NCBI GenBank assembly: GCA_026537415.1
Contig: JAFNMF010000028.1
Coordinates: forward strand, 37,575-101,574
Source: Acetobacteraceae bacterium B3987
GTDB lineage: Bacteria; Pseudomonadota; Alphaproteobacteria; Acetobacterales; Acetobacteraceae
Direction of reading: 5' to 3'
DNA: 64,000 nucleotides
A program made the translations under genes and the position numbers. Of this stretch, positions 56,672 through 64,000 are shown one piece after another. The notes under the pieces were generated by a model. The model worked only from the letters and a program-made list of their open reading frames with translations. It did no database searches and was not told the DNA's origin. Position 1 is the stretch's first letter. Every line of letters begins with the position of its first letter.

Positions 56672-57705
56672 ACCCTATCCTCGACATCCAGCACGTTACC
56701 CACAGTTTCGGCCAGCATACGGCCCTACAGGATATTTCCTTCTCGGTGAAACAGGGGGAAGTCGTAGGGCTGATCGGTCGCTCCGGGGCAGGGAAGTCCA
56801 CCCTGCTCCGCTGCCTCTGTGCGCTGGAGCGTCCTCAACAAGGCCATATCCTGCTTGATGGCGTGGACCTCACCACTCAGCCAGAGCGTCAGCTTGTCCG
56901 CATCCGCCGCAGGATTGGTCTGGTCTTCCAGCATTTCAACCTGCTGACATCCCGCACGGTGGCAGGCAACATCGCCCTGCCTCTCCAGATTGCTGGATGC
57001 CCCCGCAAGGAACAGGCTGGTCGTATCGCGGAGCTGCTGGACCTCGTAGGGCTGAAGGGTTTTGAAAAGAAATATCCTTCCCAGCTTTCCGGTGGGCAGA
57101 AACAGCGTGTCGGCATTGCCCGGGCACTGGCCGCCAACCCGACGCTACTTCTCTGCGATGAGGCCACATCTGCGCTGGACCCGGAATCCACCAATTCCAT
57201 CCTCAATCTACTGGCCGACATCAACCGGAAACTGGGGCTGACCATCGTCCTCATCACGCATGAGATGGATGTGGTCCGCCGCTTTGCACAACGGATTCTG
57301 GTCCTTGACCATGGTCGCCTTGTCGAAGACGGCACCCTGCTGGACTTCCTCCGGGATGGTCAGAATAACCGGACACTCCAGACACTTCTGGCCGATATTC
57401 GCCCCTCCCTACCTGCCTTCCTTGCCGGGACGTTGGCAGCGACCCCGCAACGGGGGCTCCATAAGACCATCATTCGACTGGTTCTTAGCAGTGACAGTGC
57501 CAGCGAGCCCCTCTTTAGCGAACTATCCGCACAATTTGGCGTTCAGGCGGCTCTGCTTCAGGGCGGGGTAACCACTATTGGCGACCATCTGAGCGGCGAC
57601 ATGATCCTCAGTCTGGAGGGAGACAAAACGGAACAGGCCCTGAGCCATCTGAAAATGGCAGCGCAGAACATGGAGATTCTGGGATATGTCCCCTCTCATT
57701 CTTAA
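56668..57705 (+). CDS. metN: Methionine ABC transporter ATP-binding protein
   Basis: ATPase of the methionine importer. The 345 residues contain Walker A GRSGAGKST, Q-loop FQHFNLL, signature LSGGQKQRVGIARAL, Walker B LLLCDEATSALDPE and the switch His in LITHEMDVV. The C-terminal regulatory domain of MetN (about 270-345) is present, ending ILGYVPSHS; in homologues it binds methionine and inhibits transport. The ATG at 56668 overlaps the metQ stop; a GTG at 56662 is the alternative. metI overlaps its 3' end by 20 bases. Confidence 0.96.
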   Translation: MNPILDIQHVTHSFGQHTALQDISFSVKQGEVVGLIGRSGAGKSTLLRCLCALERPQQGHILLDGVDLTTQPERQLVRIRRRIGLVFQHFNLLTSRTVAGNIALPLQIAGCPRKEQAGRIAELLDLVGLKGFEKKYPSQLSGGQKQRVGIARALAANPTLLLCDEATSALDPESTNSILNLLADINRKLGLTIVLITHEMDVVRRFAQRILVLDHGRLVEDGTLLDFLRDGQNNRTLQTLLADIRPSLPAFLAGTLAATPQRGLHKTIIRLVLSSDSASEPLFSELSAQFGVQAALLQGGVTTIGDHLSGDMILSLEGDKTEQALSHLKMAAQNMEILGYVPSHS

Positions 57706-58336
57706 GCTGATTCTCCATTCCACATGGCAGACGCTGGAAATGGTCGTGGCCTCCACGGCCCTTTCTGTCATTCTGGGCCTGCCTCTAGCCCTATTCATGA
57801 TCGCCACTGGCCCGCAGGGGCTTTATCGCCTGCCTTTTGCTGCCCGGCTGATGGGTATGGTGGTAGATGCCGTCCGGGCTGTGCCGTTCATCATCCTGCT
57901 GGTGCTGCTCATCCCCGTTACACGCTTCATTGCAGGAACATCACTGGGGACAGAAGCCGCCATCGTGCCACTTTCCATCGCTGGCATCCCCTATTTCGCC
58001 CGCATTGCAGAAATGGCTCTACGTGAGGTGGATTCCGGCCTTGTGGATGCTGTCCGGGCCATGGGCGGCACACGCATGACCATCATCCGCTCCGTCCTGA
58101 TCGCCGAGGCCCTGCCGGGACTGGTCACCGGTGTGACCGTCACGCTCATCACCATGGTGGGAGCCTCTGCTATGGCAGGCGTCATCGGTGCTGGTGGATT
58201 GGGTGATTTGGCCATCCGCTACGGGTATCAGCGTTTCAATACAACCGTCATGTTCGGGGTCGTGGTGGTCCTCATCATCATGGTCAGCTTGATGCAGGTC
58301 ATCGGCAACAGTCTGGCACGCTGGCTGAAACACTAA
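57686..58336 (+). CDS. metI: Methionine ABC transporter permease
   Basis: Inner-membrane channel subunit of the importer. The 216 residues have about five transmembrane helices and the binding-protein-dependent permease loop ALREVDSGLVDAVRAMGGTR with EALPGLVTG, the coupling region for MetN. VDAVRAVPFIILLVLLIPV is typical MetI. It overlaps metN and ends at a strong terminator, closing metQNI. Gene order is Q-N-I rather than the N-I-Q of enterobacteria. Confidence 0.96.
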   Translation: MSPLILKLILHSTWQTLEMVVASTALSVILGLPLALFMIATGPQGLYRLPFAARLMGMVVDAVRAVPFIILLVLLIPVTRFIAGTSLGTEAAIVPLSIAGIPYFARIAEMALREVDSGLVDAVRAMGGTRMTIIRSVLIAEALPGLVTGVTVTLITMVGASAMAGVIGAGGLGDLAIRYGYQRFNTTVMFGVVVVLIIMVSLMQVIGNSLARWLKH

Positions 58337-58356
58337 TCCTTCAGCCTGTAAAACAT

Positions 58357-58396
58357 CAAAAAAGCCCGTCTCCCAGAAAGAGACGGGCTTTTTTAT
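58357..58396. terminator. Bidirectional terminator after metI
   Basis: AAAAGCCCGTCTC pairs with GAGACGGGCTTTT around a short loop, with A and T tracts on both sides. It lies between metI and the convergent PLP enzyme gene. Confidence 0.93.
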
Positions 58397-58413
58397 CTCA
58401 GAAGCACCAACCT

Positions 58414-59697
58414 TCAGGCGACGTCCAGAGCCTGTTTTACATCCACCAGCAGATCATCAATATGCTCCACACCGATGGAAAGGCGCACGGTGGAAGATGT
58501 GACACCGAAACGCTCCCGCACCTCTTTCGGCACACCGGAATGGGTCATCGTAGCTGGATGACTGGCAAGAGACTCCGTACCGCCTAGACTGACAGCCAGT
58601 TTCATGATCTTCAGTGCATTGAGGAAACGGAAAGCAGCTGGCTCTCCCCCTTCAATATCAAAGGAGAAAGTCGAACCGGCACCGCTACACTGGCGAGCAT
58701 AAACCTTCCCTTCCGCTGAAGCAGCCTCATAGAAGGGCGGGAAATGCACCTTGTTGACCTTGGCATGGTCACGCAGCAACTCCGCCACACGCTGCGCATT
58801 GAGCGTGGCCCGTTCCATGCGCAGCCCCAGCGTCTCCAAAGAGCGGCCCAGCATCCAGCAGCTATGCGGGTCCAAATGGGTTCCAATAGCCCCACGCAGC
58901 TGGCGCACCGGGCGGGTCATGGCCTCACTGCCCAGCACAGCCCCAGCTACGAGGTCGGAATGACCACCAACATATTTGGTCAGAGAGTACAAGGAGAGAT
59001 CAGCCCCATGTTTCAGCGGGTGCTGATAAAGCGGACCAAGCAGCGTATTGTCACAGGCGATGACAGGGCGGCTACCCTGCTTCGCCTCGATCTCCTCAGC
59101 AATGCGGCGTACCAGCGTCAGATCCACAAGCCCATTGGTCGGGTTGGCCGGTGTCTCAATCAGGATGAGGGCCACACGACCTTCTGTAACGGCCTGTTCT
59201 GCGGCCTCACGCATGATAGTCTCATCCACACCGCAGCTTCCCAGCCCTACGGACTTGATGCCCAGAGACGCCATCGTCTTGGTCAGGAGCGTTTCCGTTC
59301 CACCATAAAGCGGCTGGGAATGGAGGATTACATCACCGGGGCGGACATAAGCCAGCAGCGTGGTCGCAATGGCGGACATGCCGGAAGAAAACAGCACGCC
59401 ACGCTCTGCCTCTTCATAGACAGCCAGACGGTCTTCCACAATCTCGCTATTGGGATGGTTAAAGCGGGAATAAACAAGCCCCTGCCCTTTACCTTCCGGC
59501 GGCTCTTTCCGGCCGGAAACATAGTCAAAGAAATCCCGGCCATCTTCCGCTGTAGGGAATACGAAGGTTGATGTCAGGAACACAGGCGGCTTAACCGCTC
59601 CCTCCGAAAGGGCTGGGTCATAGCCATAATTGAGCATCTGTGTTTCGGGATGCAATTTATGACTGCCAATATGGGTTTTCTTGTGATCTGACACCAT
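58414..59697 (-). CDS. Cys/Met-metabolism PLP enzyme (cystathionine gamma-synthase / methionine gamma-lyase family)
   Basis: A 427-residue PLP enzyme of the Cys/Met family. It has [21 protein letters not shown] at the start, [27 protein letters not shown], the PLP-lysine motif [18 protein letters not shown], and [22 protein letters not shown] with [13 protein letters not shown] at the end. Members catalyse gamma-replacement (cystathionine gamma-synthase) or gamma-elimination (methionine gamma-lyase); sequence alone does not decide. Convergence with metQNI supports a methionine-related role. AAGGAAAATTTCC precedes the ATG. The 275-base region upstream includes an inverted repeat. Confidence 0.88.
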   Translation of the reverse strand: MVSDHKKTHIGSHKLHPETQMLNYGYDPALSEGAVKPPVFLTSTFVFPTAEDGRDFFDYVSGRKEPPEGKGQGLVYSRFNHPNSEIVEDRLAVYEEAERGVLFSSGMSAIATTLLAYVRPGDVILHSQPLYGGTETLLTKTMASLGIKSVGLGSCGVDETIMREAAEQAVTEGRVALILIETPANPTNGLVDLTLVRRIAEEIEAKQGSRPVIACDNTLLGPLYQHPLKHGADLSLYSLTKYVGGHSDLVAGAVLGSEAMTRPVRQLRGAIGTHLDPHSCWMLGRSLETLGLRMERATLNAQRVAELLRDHAKVNKVHFPPFYEAASAEGKVYARQCSGAGSTFSFDIEGGEPAAFRFLNALKIMKLAVSLGGTESLASHPATMTHSGVPKEVRERFGVTSSTVRLSIGVEHIDDLLVDVKQALDVA

Positions 59698-59807
59698 TGG
59701 AAATTTTCCTTCAGAAGGTACCTAGCTTGTATGTGATCCATCTACCCAGCCTTATGGCCGCCAGACATGCCCACTCCAGCACTATGGCAACCAATCTGGA
59801 AAGCAGA

Positions 59808-59839
59808 AGAAGGATATGTTCTTTCCCTTATATCCTTCT
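59808..59839. repeat. 10-bp inverted repeat upstream of the PLP enzyme gene
   Basis: AGAAGGATAT (59808-59817) and ATATCCTTCT (59830-59839) pair perfectly around a 12-base loop. It lies 111-142 bases upstream of the minus-strand start. Read on the minus strand it could be a hairpin in a leader, followed by a pyrimidine stretch, or an operator. No other gene is present in 59698-59907. Confidence 0.5.
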
Positions 59840-59907
59840 CAGCTACGTTGATTGATACCACATCCCCAAAATTGGATAAAGAAGCATGAAACCAGCCCGA
59901 CAGACAT

Positions 59908-59940
59908 AAAAAAACACCCCCATCTAACGACAGGGGTGCT
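59908..59940 (-). terminator. Terminator after cytochrome b561
   Basis: On the minus strand GCACCCCTG pairs with a GGGGGTGTTT arm (an imperfect stem with a short loop), followed by a T7 tract. It ends the cytochrome b561 gene. Confidence 0.85.
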
Positions 59941-59972
59941 TAACAGATAGTCCTACCACACTCTGAACAGCC

Positions 59973-60557
59973 TTACCGCCCGGCACCATGGCGAGGCAGA
60001 ATGCGATCCACAATCTGATCCTTCTTAATGAAGCGATGGTACAGGGCTGCCAGCACATGCAGGGCAATGAAGCCCCCAAATATCCAGGCAAGCCAGTTAT
60101 GGATACCCGGCATGATATCCGCCAAAGCCCCACTATCCATCACACTTTGCGGCAGAGGGATCAACGGCCATGAGACCAGACCGAACAGCACGATCGGCAT
60201 AGCCATGGAGGACACCATCAACCAACCTGTCGCAGGCAGAAAAATCTGGAAGAGATAAAGAATCCCCTCCATCCCACCGATTGCCATGCGCTGAGCTGGC
60301 AGCATATCCCTCGGTAAGGCCGGGGCTTTATGCGTCAAACGCCAGATGACACGCACCACAATCAACAGCATAGTCACAATCCCAACGGACTTGTGGAGCT
60401 GATGCATAGGCACCGGGTTATCAACAGGAACATGGTCCATATACAGGCCAAGGCCGATCATAAAGAGGACCAGCAGAGCAATCACCCAATGGAGGAAGAT
60501 GGTCACCGCATCGTAACGGGCTGGCTGGTCGGCCCCTATTTCCATTTTCTCTGACAC
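59973..60557 (-). CDS. Cytochrome b561-type membrane dihaem protein
   Basis: A 194-residue inner-membrane b-type cytochrome that moves electrons between quinone and periplasmic partners or oxidants. Four transmembrane helices carry paired histidines, in FLHWVIALL, HQLHKSVGIVT, HNWLAWI and ALHVLAALYHRFIKKD. The GTG at 60557 (VSEKMEIG) has GGAGA 6 bases upstream and fits best; ATG at 60545 is an alternative. It lies downstream of pseudoazurin and katG on the same strand, suggesting an electron route to the periplasm. Confidence 0.92.
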   Translation of the reverse strand: MSEKMEIGADQPARYDAVTIFLHWVIALLVLFMIGLGLYMDHVPVDNPVPMHQLHKSVGIVTMLLIVVRVIWRLTHKAPALPRDMLPAQRMAIGGMEGILYLFQIFLPATGWLMVSSMAMPIVLFGLVSWPLIPLPQSVMDSGALADIMPGIHNWLAWIFGGFIALHVLAALYHRFIKKDQIVDRILPRHGAGR

Positions 60558-60674
60558 GTATTGTCTCCATAGATCATGGAATAAAAAAATCGGCCCCTCT
60601 GCCTCCACAGAAACAGAGAAAAGGGCCGACCCAACAATAAATATTCTCCAGCCCTCAGGCCAGAACTCTCTTAT

Positions 60675-61115
60675 TTACTGTTTTTTGCTGTCCAGTTCCT
60701 GGAACAGCTCCTCAAAGTGGCGTCTAGCCCCCCCGTAAAGTTTTACCTTACGAGCCTGCGCTTCGTTATTCGCATTATCGACCACAATCAAGCCAACCAT
60801 ACCCATAAAGGCATGCGGCAGGCACTTGTAGCCGTACAGACCAGGTTTGGTGAACTGCACCGTCTTTTCCTGGCTGAAAGGTACATTGATAGGCTCTGCG
60901 CCATCAGGCGTCATGCCAGGGATGGACTGAGCATTATGGCCCTTATCTGTCGGCACGAAATGTACGCTATCGCCAGAATGAATGTAAACAATGGCTGGCT
61001 CGAAAGAATAACCATGATAGCCAGAGTTCAGCATTTTCACATCAACCGTGGCCGCCGTGGCGGACAGGGCTGTTGCCATGAACAGGGCGAGAGCACCACC
61101 AGCAAATTTCAACAT
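60675..61115 (-). CDS. Pseudoazurin (periplasmic blue copper protein)
   Basis: A cupredoxin electron carrier of the periplasm. After a signal peptide (LALFMATALSATA) the 146-residue precursor has all type-1 copper ligands: His60 in KGHNAQSIPGM, Cys98 and His101 in GYKCLPHAF, and Met106 in MGM. FSQEKTVQFTKPGLYGYKC (in part) is typical. A C-terminal extension (NNEAQARKVKLYGG onward) is slightly longer than usual. GGAGG precedes the ATG at 61115. It lies between secreted KatG and cytochrome b561. Confidence 0.95.
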   Translation of the reverse strand: MLKFAGGALALFMATALSATAATVDVKMLNSGYHGYSFEPAIVYIHSGDSVHFVPTDKGHNAQSIPGMTPDGAEPINVPFSQEKTVQFTKPGLYGYKCLPHAFMGMVGLIVVDNANNEAQARKVKLYGGARRHFEELFQELDSKKQ

Positions 61116-61198
61116 ACTATCCTCCACTTCTTAGCAAACCGCCGGGGACGAACCCCGGCGGAATGTGTTCGATTCTTCTGTTCAGAAGAACTAGAACC

Positions 61199-63439
61199 TT
61201 AACGCTGCAGGTCGAAACGATCCAGGTTCATCACCTTCGTCCAGGCCTTCACGAAGTCACTGTAGAACTTCGCCTTACCATCGTTAGAGGCATAAACCTC
61301 AGCAACGGCACGCAGCTCAGGGTTAGCACCGAAGACCAGGTCCACGTCTGTGGCTGTCCACTGCTTCTGGCCGGAGGCACGGTCAAAGCCCTCATAGAGG
61401 TCTTCCTGACCAGCAACCTTCTGCCAGCGTGTGTCCATCGTCAGCACGTTGGTGAAGAAGTCCGTGCTCAGCACACCCGGGTTCTTCGTCAGCACACCGT
61501 TGGCGGAGTGACCCGTGTTGATGTCCAGAGTACGCAGACCACCCAGCAGGACTGTCATCTCAGGGATGGTCAGACCCAGCGTGTCAGCCTTGTCCACCAG
61601 AGCGTTCAGAGGCGGTGTGTTATCCGCATCTGCACGGTAGTAGTTACGGAAGGCATCAGCTGTCGGCTCCAGCAGGTTGAAGGAGTTGACGTCTGTCTGG
61701 TCCTGTGTGGCATCGCCACGGCCCGGAGCAAACGGCACCTGAATCTTCACACCGGCCTTCTGAGCAGCATCTTCGATACCGACGCTACCGCCGAGAACGA
61801 TGATGTCAGCCAGAGCAACCTTGCGGGCACTGTGAGCGTTGAACTTATCGCGGACCTGTTCCAGCTTCGGCAGGATGGTCTTCAGGTCTTCCGGATCGTT
61901 CACAGCCCAGCCGTTCTGCGGCATCAGAGCCAGACGGCCACCGTTAGCACCACCACGGTGGTCGGTCACACGATGGGAAGCAGCAGCAGCCCATGCTGTC
62001 TTAATCAGCTCACGATCGGACAGACCAGTTGCAGCGATCAGCTTCTTCAGCTCACGGACGTCAGCCTGGTTGATCGGCTTGGCCGGCATGTTGATCGGAT
62101 CCTGCCACACGAAGGTTTCCTTCGGAACTTCGCTACCGAAGTAACGGCTCTTCGGACCCATGTCGCGGACAACCAGCTTGAACCATGCACGAGCGAAGGC
62201 ATCAGCGAATTCGTTCGGATGCTCAGCCCAACGGGCAAGGATCTTATGGTAAACCGGATCATTCTTCAGGGCGATGTCCGTGGTGAACATCATGATCGGG
62301 CGCATCTTGGACGGATCATTCGGGTTGGCCGGATCCGGCGCAATCTTGTCATCCGTCTTGGTGTGCCACTGATGCGCACCGGTCGGGCTTGTGCCCAGCA
62401 CCCAGTCATTGTTCAGCAGGTTGTCAATGTACTGCGTGGTGAAGTGGATCGGATCGGCAGACCAAGAGCCTTCCAGACCACTGGTGGAAGCATCGTCAGC
62501 TGTCTGCTGACCCTTGACGCAGTGGTTAACCCAACCCAGGCCCTGCTGTTCCACACCGTTAGCAACCGGCGGGCCGCTCAGGCAGGAGTTCGGATGAGCA
62601 CCGTGAGCCTTACCGAAGGTATGACCACCAGCGATCAGAGCCACAGTCTCTTCGTCATTCATGGCCATACGACCGAATGCCAGACGGATCATCTGGGCAG
62701 ACTTGGCAGGATCAGGATCGCCGTTCGGGCCTTCCGGGTTCACATAGATCAGACCCATGTGCGTAGCAGCCAGCGGGTGCTTCAGAGTACCGTTCTGACC
62801 AACCTGGAAGGAACCCTTGTTCGGGAAGAACGTGGTGCCCGGACCCCAGTAGATCAGCTCGGACTGCCAGTCATCCGGACGACCACCGACGAAACCGAGG
62901 GTCTTAAAGCCCATCTGGTTCAGAGCAACGTCACCGGTCAGGACGATAAGGTCACCCCAGGAGAGCTTCTCACCGTACTTCTTCTTAACGGGCCACAGAA
63001 GACGCTTGGCCTTATCCAGGCTGGCGTTATCCGGCCAGTCGTTCAGCTGAGCGAAACGCTGCTGGGCACCCTCTTCACCACCACGGCCATCGATGGCACG
63101 GTATGTACCAGCATTGTGCCAGGCCATACGGATGAAGAACGGACCATAGTTGCCGTAGTCAGCCGGCCACCAAGGCTGAGAGGTCAGCATGACCTTCTCG
63201 ATGTCCTTGCGAACTTCCTGAAGGTTCAGCTGCTCGAACTTCTTGTGATAGTTCGTGTAATAATCTGCACCGTACGGGTCAGACTCAGCGTCATGAGCGC
63301 GCAGCTTGGCCAGATTCATGCCCTTCGGCCAGTAATACTGGTTCGGGCTCGGAACATCGGCAGCCATAGCTGCAGAGGCGAAAGATGTCAGGGTCGTGCT
63401 GGCGATCAGCAGAGCAGCCCCGAAATTCTTCAGTTTCAT
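61199..63439 (-). CDS. katG: Exported catalase-peroxidase KatG
   Basis: Bifunctional haem catalase and peroxidase. From ATG 63439 the 746 residues begin with a clear Sec signal ([20 protein letters not shown] through AAMA before ADVPSP), so the enzyme is periplasmic. The N-terminal active domain has the distal site [11 protein letters not shown], Trp and Tyr ([12 protein letters not shown]) of the Met-Tyr-Trp cross-link with Met in [14 protein letters not shown], and the proximal His in [10 protein letters not shown]. The second, inactive domain follows ([13 protein letters not shown] region). In-frame starts upstream (63460, 63544) exist. Pseudoazurin and cytochrome b561 lie next to it. Confidence 0.96.
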   Translation of the reverse strand: MKLKNFGAALLIASTTLTSFASAAMAADVPSPNQYYWPKGMNLAKLRAHDAESDPYGADYYTNYHKKFEQLNLQEVRKDIEKVMLTSQPWWPADYGNYGPFFIRMAWHNAGTYRAIDGRGGEEGAQQRFAQLNDWPDNASLDKAKRLLWPVKKKYGEKLSWGDLIVLTGDVALNQMGFKTLGFVGGRPDDWQSELIYWGPGTTFFPNKGSFQVGQNGTLKHPLAATHMGLIYVNPEGPNGDPDPAKSAQMIRLAFGRMAMNDEETVALIAGGHTFGKAHGAHPNSCLSGPPVANGVEQQGLGWVNHCVKGQQTADDASTSGLEGSWSADPIHFTTQYIDNLLNNDWVLGTSPTGAHQWHTKTDDKIAPDPANPNDPSKMRPIMMFTTDIALKNDPVYHKILARWAEHPNEFADAFARAWFKLVVRDMGPKSRYFGSEVPKETFVWQDPINMPAKPINQADVRELKKLIAATGLSDRELIKTAWAAAASHRVTDHRGGANGGRLALMPQNGWAVNDPEDLKTILPKLEQVRDKFNAHSARKVALADIIVLGGSVGIEDAAQKAGVKIQVPFAPGRGDATQDQTDVNSFNLLEPTADAFRNYYRADADNTPPLNALVDKADTLGLTIPEMTVLLGGLRTLDINTGHSANGVLTKNPGVLSTDFFTNVLTMDTRWQKVAGQEDLYEGFDRASGQKQWTATDVDLVFGANPELRAVAEVYASNDGKAKFYSDFVKAWTKVMNLDRFDLQR

Positions 63440-63920
63440 CCTGATCAGTTCCCCATTCATGGATAAGATCTCGACAGATTGCATAGCAACAACGCACTGA
63501 AATACGATCGGAGCCGTACCACACGCCACTACTACACATCGCACGAATTATATTATCGATAGGGGGTGAAACAAGTAAATCGTTATTTTTAATAACTCTT
63601 ATAGGTCAACGCACTTCAGAATAACCCTCCCCCATATAGGAAAGTTAACATATATACAAGAGGAACTATTGATATAAATATCATGTACTCTCTTTTTTGC
63701 TCATTTTATGCCGGTTTTCTGCCGTTTTGTGATCACTCTTTTTGCACAAGAAATAATCCACTATCCAGCGACACAACACCCTCTGCCGCCTACTGACCTC
63801 ATAAAATAGAAGAGCAGATTTTATCAGCTGTTAAATATTCAGCTCGCGATCTAACAGTAATACCAGCTCAACGAGAGCATTTTTGATTTAAATCACTTAG
63901 TTTGCATTCGGGAAAAATAT
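63440..63920. promoter_or_regulatory. AT-rich region upstream of katG and beyond the tRNA-Leu 3' end
   Basis: No gene was recognised in these 481 bases. The part nearest 63440-63640 should hold the katG promoter. No OxyR or PerR site was clear to me. A TTGAT-TTAA-ATCAC sequence at 63883-63896 resembles an FNR/FixK box but lacks an obvious target gene. Confidence 0.5.
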
Positions 63921-64000
63921 TGGTGCCCAGAAGAAGACTCGAACTTCCACGTCCTTGCGGACACAGGCACCTGAAGCCTGCGCGTCTACCAATTCCGCCA
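63921..64000 (-). tRNA. tRNA-Leu(CAG), 5' end beyond window
   Basis: On the minus strand the sequence ends TCTGGGC-A-CCA (63921-63923 = CCA), a 3' acceptor arm. The anticodon stem CAGGC/GCCTG holds loop TTCAGGT, giving anticodon CAG for CUG. A long variable arm (TGTCCGCAAGGACGT) marks type II leucine tRNA. About 7 bases of the 5' acceptor strand (expected GCCCAGA) are outside the window. Confidence 0.95.

Noticed and set aside
61163-63466. A 767-codon open frame on the plus strand opposite katG
   Set aside because: It lies antisense to a fully conserved katG and has no domain sense. Long shadow frames are common opposite GC-rich genes.
63883-63896. FNR/FixK-like TTGAT-N4-ATCAC box
   Set aside because: It is 440 bases from katG and lies beyond the 3' end of tRNA-Leu, with no plausible target gene. 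One near match in AT-rich DNA is likely chance.

Overview
The window reads as a chromosomal stretch of an acetic acid bacterium (Acetobacteraceae, Alphaproteobacteria). The supporting features are the dnaK-dnaJ-dapB order, an ETF/ETF-quinone oxidoreductase block, trpBA, accD-folC, a periplasmic catalase-peroxidase with pseudoazurin, an alginate-export-type porin, GC-rich coding DNA, and CTG/CCG codon use served by tRNA-Leu(CAG) and tRNA-Pro(CGG). A Bombella/Saccharibacter/Gluconobacter-like relative is my inference; no marker in the window fixes the genus. Coding is dense, with mostly ordinary housekeeping genes and a few accessory islands.

Layout: (1) 1-2841: the 3' end of dnaK, then dnaJ and dapB. 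(2) 2842-4988: an AT-rich island with a two-gene restriction-modification system, a D12-class adenine methyltransferase followed by an EcoRI-family endonuclease. It sits between dapB and metK. (3) 4989-10425: metK, trmB, ETF-QO, etfB, etfA. (4) 10617-19288: tRNA-Pro, a small exported glycine-rich protein, hemH, asd, a 2OG-Fe(II) oxygenase, an isolated sucA, trpB, trpA. (5) 19370-25989: a block that separates trpBA from accD-folC. It holds a small membrane protein, a copper P-type ATPase with two near-duplicate metal-binding domains, and an ipdC-aromatic aminotransferase operon divergent from an Lrp-type regulator. (6) 26199-31131: accD, folC, dnaB and a DMT permease. (7) 31255-34390: a TonB-dependent receptor behind a perfect Zur-box-like palindrome, and a TSUP permease. 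(8) 34551-38070: cysH-cysD-cysNC for sulfate assimilation. (9) 38304-45450: porin, rdgB, rph, mrcA, and prfB with its programmed +1 frameshift. (10) 45942-52821: a tonB-exbB-exbD-exbD-TPR cluster with hairpin-rich spacers, then a large MscS-type channel. (11) 52930-58336: small stress-type proteins, a dehydrogenase/beta-propeller pair, and metQNI behind a structured leader. (12) 58414-64000: a cystathionine/methionine PLP enzyme, cytochrome b561, pseudoazurin, secreted KatG and a truncated tRNA-Leu.

Several units probably work together. TonB-ExbB-ExbD would energise the outer-membrane receptor at 31255-33501, which looks zinc-regulated. The cys genes, the TSUP permease, metK, metQNI and the PLP lyase form a sulfur/methionine theme. 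Cytochrome b561, pseudoazurin and exported KatG together suggest periplasmic peroxide defence. The aminotransferase and keto-acid decarboxylase form an Ehrlich-type route for aromatic amino acids.

No transposase, CRISPR array, prophage or rRNA operon was seen. The points most worth a second look are the compact EcoRI-family system with its boundary repeats, the Zur-box/TonB-receptor pair, the structured leaders and spacers of metQNI and tonB-exbB-exbD, the insertion that splits trpBA from accD-folC, and the secreted KatG module.
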